Assembly: GCA_963691705.1 (NCBI GenBank)
Contig: OY829545.1
Span: forward strand, 43,635,475 to 43,699,474
DNA from: Viola odorata
Lineage: Eukaryota > Streptophyta > Magnoliopsida > Malpighiales > Violaceae
Reading direction: 5' to 3'
DNA: 64,000 bases
The notes under the pieces were generated by a model. That model was given only the letters and a program-made list of their open reading frames with translations. It was not told the DNA's origin and did no database searches. How positions within the stretch are numbered: position 1 is the stretch's first letter; the number at the start of each line of letters is the position of its first letter. Below, piece by piece: positions 59,111 to 64,000 of this stretch. Position numbers and translations under genes: made by a program.

Positions 59111-59327
59111 CTCCCTGCCAGTAACAATATAGCGTTTTGAATCTTTTGATTCCGGTTCTAATTTCTATGTTATTTTGTTTTTCTTTTGTCATTACCTGTA
59201 CTTATCAAGCAAAACCACCATTCCTACTCAAACACATGTGTTGATTACTAAATCAAATCATCCACCAAATAATTAATTAGATATTATTAGTAAATAAATA
59301 TTATTTGTAATTATCTATAATTATGAT
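59111..59327 (-). promoter_or_regulatory. Remaining upstream region of the cyclase gene
   Basis: The start codon is at 59110 and the hAT copy begins at 59439, so only about 330 bp of own upstream DNA remain. Part of that is a direct-repeat element (59206-59320) related to 59328-59438. No clear TATA box. Anything further upstream was moved to the left side of hAT copy 1 by the inversion. Confidence 0.4.
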
Positions 59328-59438
59328 CACTATCAAGCAAGAACGTCATTCCTACTCAAATACATGTCTTGGCTACTAAACCAAATTTGCACCTGTTAAT
59401 TAATTAGATATTATTAGTAGATAAATATCATTTGTAAT
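59328..59438 (-). repeat. Right arm of the split inverted-repeat element
   Basis: Partner of 27854-27957 (CACTATCAAGCAAGAAC... CATTCCTACTCAAA... GCACCTG). A further related copy is at 59206-59320. Confidence 0.55.
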
Positions 59439-62400
59439 TAGGGATGGCAACGGGTATCCATACCCGGATACCCGCCCATACCCATAGTTGTTTGACCGGG
59501 TAATATCCAAACCATACCCGATTTGACTGGGTATGGTTTGGATATTACCCATACCCATTCGGGTATCATTGGGTAAAATACCCGAAAATACCCGAAAATA
59601 CCCGAATGGATATGACATTTTATTTCCTCCTCCTTTGTCCTTTCGCACCATCCTCAATCCCTCTCTGGCCGCCGTCCTCCTCCTCCCTCTCTCTGGCCGT
59701 TGTCCCTGGCCGCCGTCCTCCTCCTCCCTCTCTCTGGCGTCGCCTCTCTCTACTACTCACACAAGGTACTTTTTCTTGTTCTCGCTGCATTATTCTGGGT
59801 AATAATTAGTTGTAAAATATAGCAACAATATATAATCAATGTCTATCATTTAGGAAGAAAAAGAATCGATAAAGATATTTCGGGATAACATTCTTCGTTC
59901 TGGGTTTTAGTTGATCTTTTACATACTCTTATCAAATTGCAGGGCTCGGGCTCGTCCAAAAGTTACTTGGAGACTCCCCGCCCAGCAGAAGTAAGTATTG
60001 TTTTCTATTTTACATATGTTGGATTCTCTGGTTTTGCTATTTTGGACTATTTCTAGTGAATGAATTATGGGTTCCTCTTCATTGTTATTAATTGCTCAAA
60101 AGTTTTAATTTGGTGTTTGTGTGTATTGGTACGCAATTCAAAACTGTTGAAATTGCGATCAATGGCTTGAATTGATTTTAATCTTGCAATAGATGCTATT
60201 CGTGTTGTTCGCGATCAAAATCAGAGGTGGGCTCGTTGTCCTCGCGTTTTGATGCCCCCATCTTACTTCCCTTTAGCTTAGCACATGTTTTATGATATAT
60301 TCCTTCCTTTCTCTTTTACTAGAATGCCAATCTCGACTGCTGCTTTGCTGCATTAGTATAGGTGTTAAACACCTGCTACGGTTCAGTCAGGTATCATACT
60401 GTAAATCAGCTGTCTCAAATATTAGACAGTCAGATGGTTGTAGAAGTTTTGTAGTTATTAAACACCTTCTGCAATTTCCTCTGCTGGTAGAGATCTTTGT
60501 TTCAACCTATGGGCTTGGAATTTTCAAGAAACCTAAGAGATTGTGGCATTTTTAGTCGTTTCGATTGCCATTCCCTTTCCTTTCCTTTATGCATGCTTCT
60601 CTTCCCTTTCTTTATGTTTCTTCCTCTTTGTTGATTGGAATAAAGGGGCAAAACTATGTCTTATGGAATAAAGTATGACTGCAGAAATGTTTAATTAACA
60701 AAGGAGATGTCCCCCCTCCCATTCCCTTGGTTCAACTGTTTTATTAATCCCAAATATAACTCTGCATCTCTATAAGGTTATCTTAAATAGCCTCCTAGAT
60801 CGTTGCGCCAAGGTCTAGCTAACATAAAAGAAACCATGTGTTAGGATTACAGTGAAAAGTGGAAAAGCACTGATAGGTGAAGATGTTCTAATTCAAAGTT
60901 TAGTGGCCTGCTAATGCTAAAATAGGGAAAAGTGGAAGAATGTGAAAGAAGAAAAGCACTGATAGGCAACTACAAGCCCTGGTTTAGTAGCTATTCGATC
61001 GAGATCTTTCAAGAAAATTAGGTACTAATTTGCTCTTGCAATTTGTCATTTATGAAGCCAAAATAAGAGAATTAATCTTTTAAGCAGTGTGCACAGTTTT
61101 GTCTAAAATTGCAACCAAAGTTTCTGCACTTAATTGATTTCAGCATTAAAATGACGGCTTTGTTAAGTTTCATTGACATTTTTAGTCTTGTGTGGAAGAA
61201 TATGGAGACTTCTGGGCAGACCTTTACCCTCTGTTTCCCTCTCTGACAAGGTCTTACATGTTCTTTCAGTCATATGATGGTGGCTTTGGCATGTATTTTT
61301 CTTGAAATAGTAAATTTCATATCCTATCATAATAAGATAGACTTCAGCATCTCATGTGAATCCTATCATAATAAGATAGACTTCAGCTTAAATGTAGAAT
61401 GAACAACATGGTCTAGTTGCTCGTATGTCTCGCAAGTTTATGTGAATCCTTGTTGAAATAGGTTAGCAATAATACCTCACCATCCCTGTCTTTCATGTAT
61501 TTTGGGTGCAAAAGCTAGCAAGGTGTAGTTTATGATTGCCACTGACATGTTATCCACTATGTATGATGCTGTAATGACATGCTTGAGTTTTCTAATATAA
61601 AATCCGCTCATTTATATGCAAATTAGATTACTTAATTAAATTAATAATAATTGCTTTCAAAATCAGGAATTTCACTAGGTGGCTACAGATTCGGTGGTAT
61701 TGAATTGATATCATCTATAAAAAAAAAACAAGAAACAACTTCAGTGACAATTACTTATTTGGTCAGAAGAGCCCTACAAATATTATGGTTTTTGATTAAT
61801 TTTGATTTTTTGTTTTTGCATATGAATTCTTAATCGATATTTTATAAATAATTTTTTTTTATGTAATATACCCAAAATTTTATCTATTACTTTATTTACA
61901 TGAATTCTCTAATGACCTTTTGGGCACTCTTGTTACATATGAATTATCCCGTTATCCTACTTTGGTGGAAAGTGAATGGGATAGTATATCCGACACTTCA
62001 GGCGATTGCTAGAGATATATTTGCTATTCCTGTTTCTACCGTAGCTTCTGAGTCATCTTTCAGCGCTGGTGGTAGATTATTGAGTCCTAATCGCAGCAGA
62101 CTACATGAAGATACAGTGGAGGCATTGATGTGTTCTCAAAGTTGGTTATGGGCAGGTATTTTTAACACATTAATTATTTTAATTATTTTAGTTTGTAACT
62201 ATGTCCTTTACACAATTGATTTTTCTCTTCTGTTAGATGGTGGCAAAATGTCTTCAACGGAATATGCTACTGTTTTTAAGGATTGGGATCCAAATACAAG
62301 TACATGAATAGATGTGAGGCTGAGCTGGATGAGATTGCTGAGCAGCTTGACTTGGGTGATATTCAGCTTGTTGAAATTGTTGAAAATGTGTTACTTTGGT

Positions 62401-63440
62401 AGAATTTCTTGATTGGAATTGAAGGCTGAAGTTTTGATTTTCTTGACTTGAAAATTATGCAGATTATTATTATCCAAATACAAGTACATTTTTAATTTGG
62501 CAGAATTTATTTTTTACCTCCCGGCGTTTGGCTATTTCCACGGTTACTTACTCTATTTCCACGGTTACTTACTAAACAGGCCCACATGTTTATGAGGATT
62601 TAGATAATTTTGAACAGGTTTACATTTGGCAGAATTTATCTTTGCTTTTTTTAATTTTCATGGAGATTATTATTTTATTCGATAAAACATTGACTCTTTT
62701 GAATTTTGAAGTTGAAAAATTATAAAGGGTAAAAAATGAGTTAAAATGAGCCAAAATGGTAAAAAAAAAGAGCCAAAATGGTAAAAACAGAGCCAAAATG
62801 GTAAAAAACGAGCCAAAATGGTAAAAACCGAGCCAAAATGGTAAAAAACGAGCCAAAATTGTAAAAATCGAGCCAAAATGGTAAAAACCGAGCCAAAACG
62901 GTAAAAAATGAGCAAAAATGGTAAAAAATGAGCCAAAACGTTAAAAACCGAGCCAAAACGGTAAAAATTGAGCTAAAATGGTAAAAAACGAGCCAAAATG
63001 GTAAAAACCGAGCCAAAACGGTAAAAACCGAGCCAAAATGGTAAAAACCGAGCCAAAATGGTAAAAAACGACCCAAAACGGTAAAAAACGACCCAAAACT
63101 GTAAAAACCGAGCCAAAATGGTAAAAACCGAGCCAAAACGGTTAAAACCGAGCCAAAATGGTAAAAACCGAGCCAAAATGGTAAAAACCGAGCCAAAACG
63201 GTAAAAAACGAGCATAATTAATGAAAACGAATCTAAATAATAATTTTTTTATTAATTATAAAAAATAAAATAATTTGGTGAATTGGATATCCATTATATA
63301 CCCAATTGGGTATGGGGCATATTGGGTATGGGTAATAATGGATATTTAGTTTTGGGTATGAATTGGATATTTACCCATACCCGCCCATACCCAGTTTAAC
63401 ATACCCATACCCGCCCATACCCGCCCAATTGCCATCCCTA
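59439..63440 (+). mobile_element. hAT transposon (Ac-like ends), internally deleted, copy 2
   Basis: Inverted copy of 27958-31950, differing by a few substitutions and one extra TACCCGAAAA unit. A first exon with donor at about 59764, a small second exon 59942-59990, and the hAT dimerisation domain exon (61900 onward, intron about 62157-62235, last exon to 62307) are on the plus strand. Flanking octamers are TTTGTAAT (59431-59438) and AATTTGAG (63441-63448). They do not match each other, but are the reverse complements of the left and right octamers of copy 1. Confidence 0.92.
62740..63215. repeat. 20-bp tandem array inside hAT copy 2
   Basis: About 24 units of GAGCCAAAATGGTAAAAACC, the reverse complement of the array in copy 1. 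Confidence 0.93.
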
Positions 63441-63480
63441 AATTTGAGTAGGAAATCCTTATGGCAAACTACCATAATTA

Positions 63481-63585
63481 AAACCCTAATTTTCCTTCCT
63501 TGTGTATATAAATACACCACATTAATCTCTCAAGCACCATTCTCCGCCTCTCTTCTCCGCTGCTGCATCAACAAAAGAAAAAGGT
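63481..63585 (+). promoter_or_regulatory. Likely promoter, leader exon and first-intron donor of a plus-strand gene
   Basis: Telo-box AAACCCTAA at 63481-63489, TATA box TATATAAATA at 63505-63514, a CT-rich leader from about 63535, then AAAAAG|GTAATT with the donor at 63584-63585 and T-rich intron to the edge. Telo-box plus leader intron is common in plant ribosomal-protein and translation genes. No coding exon is in the window, so the product is unknown. Confidence 0.5.
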
Positions 63586-64000
63586 AATTTTCTTTTTCCT
63601 TCTTTTTGTGCATGTATATGCATGGCTTTCTTGCCTTTGGATTGTAACGGTTTAATTTCTAACCATGTCCATTTATCCAAATCACACTACTGCACGAATG
63701 CATTTGTTGATCTTTTTTTATTATTATTTTACTTTTGGCCCAAATCAATTGCCCTCTAGTCTTTGCCCAAGCGAACTCCTGCGAGTCAATTTTCTTTAAC
63801 CTGCAAACCCCTTTTTTTCTTTGCTCCAGGAACGCCACAAGTGATTGAGCATTTTTTTTCCTTGCAATTTTGAGTTGGACAGAAAAGCATCTAGGTTTGA
63901 TTTTTTTTCCTTTTGATTTTTCTTGACACTGAGCTTTTGATTTTGTACTAACCTATTTTTTCTTCCTACGGGAGCATTGAATATACTCTCTTCTTATTCA

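Noticed and set aside
27958..63440. Two hAT copies as one giant composite transposon
   Set aside because: A composite would show the same octamer at the two outer ends; instead ATTACAAA and AATTTGAG differ, and the cross-copy match fits inversion.

Overview
This is eukaryotic nuclear DNA from a flowering plant, most likely a eudicot. It has spliced genes with plant protein families, Tat/Ogre-type Ty3/gypsy retrotransposons with very long LTRs, hAT elements, a Stowaway MITE and a PIF/Harbinger-like element. Caryophyllales would fit a decayed symbiosis kinase beside an oxidosqualene cyclase, but that placement is a guess.

Left third (1-26688). A Tat-type Ty3/gypsy element lies on the minus strand and runs off the left edge. 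Its LTR is at about 26073-26688, gag starts near 25987, and protease and RT lie at 3120-1. A complete Ogre-like element of 21.9 kb (3126-25059, plus strand) sits inside its gag. That element is bounded by the 5-bp duplication CAAAT and has LTRs of 4187 and 4241 bp that are nearly identical. It carries an extra ORF1, gag, a pol with RT, two RNase H domains and integrase, and a 4.6-kb repeat-rich 3' spacer. Its coding part is broken and I find no protease, so it looks non-autonomous and recently moved.

Middle (26689-63440). After a possible truncated gene leader and a Stowaway MITE come two 4-kb copies of one hAT element in opposite orientation (27958-31950 and 59439-63440). Their 8-bp target duplications do not match within each copy but match across copies as reverse complements. 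This is the signature of a 27.5-kb inversion by recombination between them. Inside the inverted block are a decayed CCaMK (DMI3-type) kinase pseudogene split by a Tip100-like hAT element, several Ty3/gypsy fragments and LTRs, and, on the minus strand, a cycloartenol-synthase-type oxidosqualene cyclase. I resolved sixteen exons of the cyclase. The two exons normally between exon 15 and the last exon are missing, and a PIF/Harbinger-like insertion and a 278-bp direct repeat lie in the gap.

Right edge (63441-64000). A likely promoter with a telo-box and TATA box, and the first leader exon and intron of a plus-strand gene, lie directly at the inversion breakpoint. The inversion therefore moved the upstream DNA of both the cyclase and this gene.
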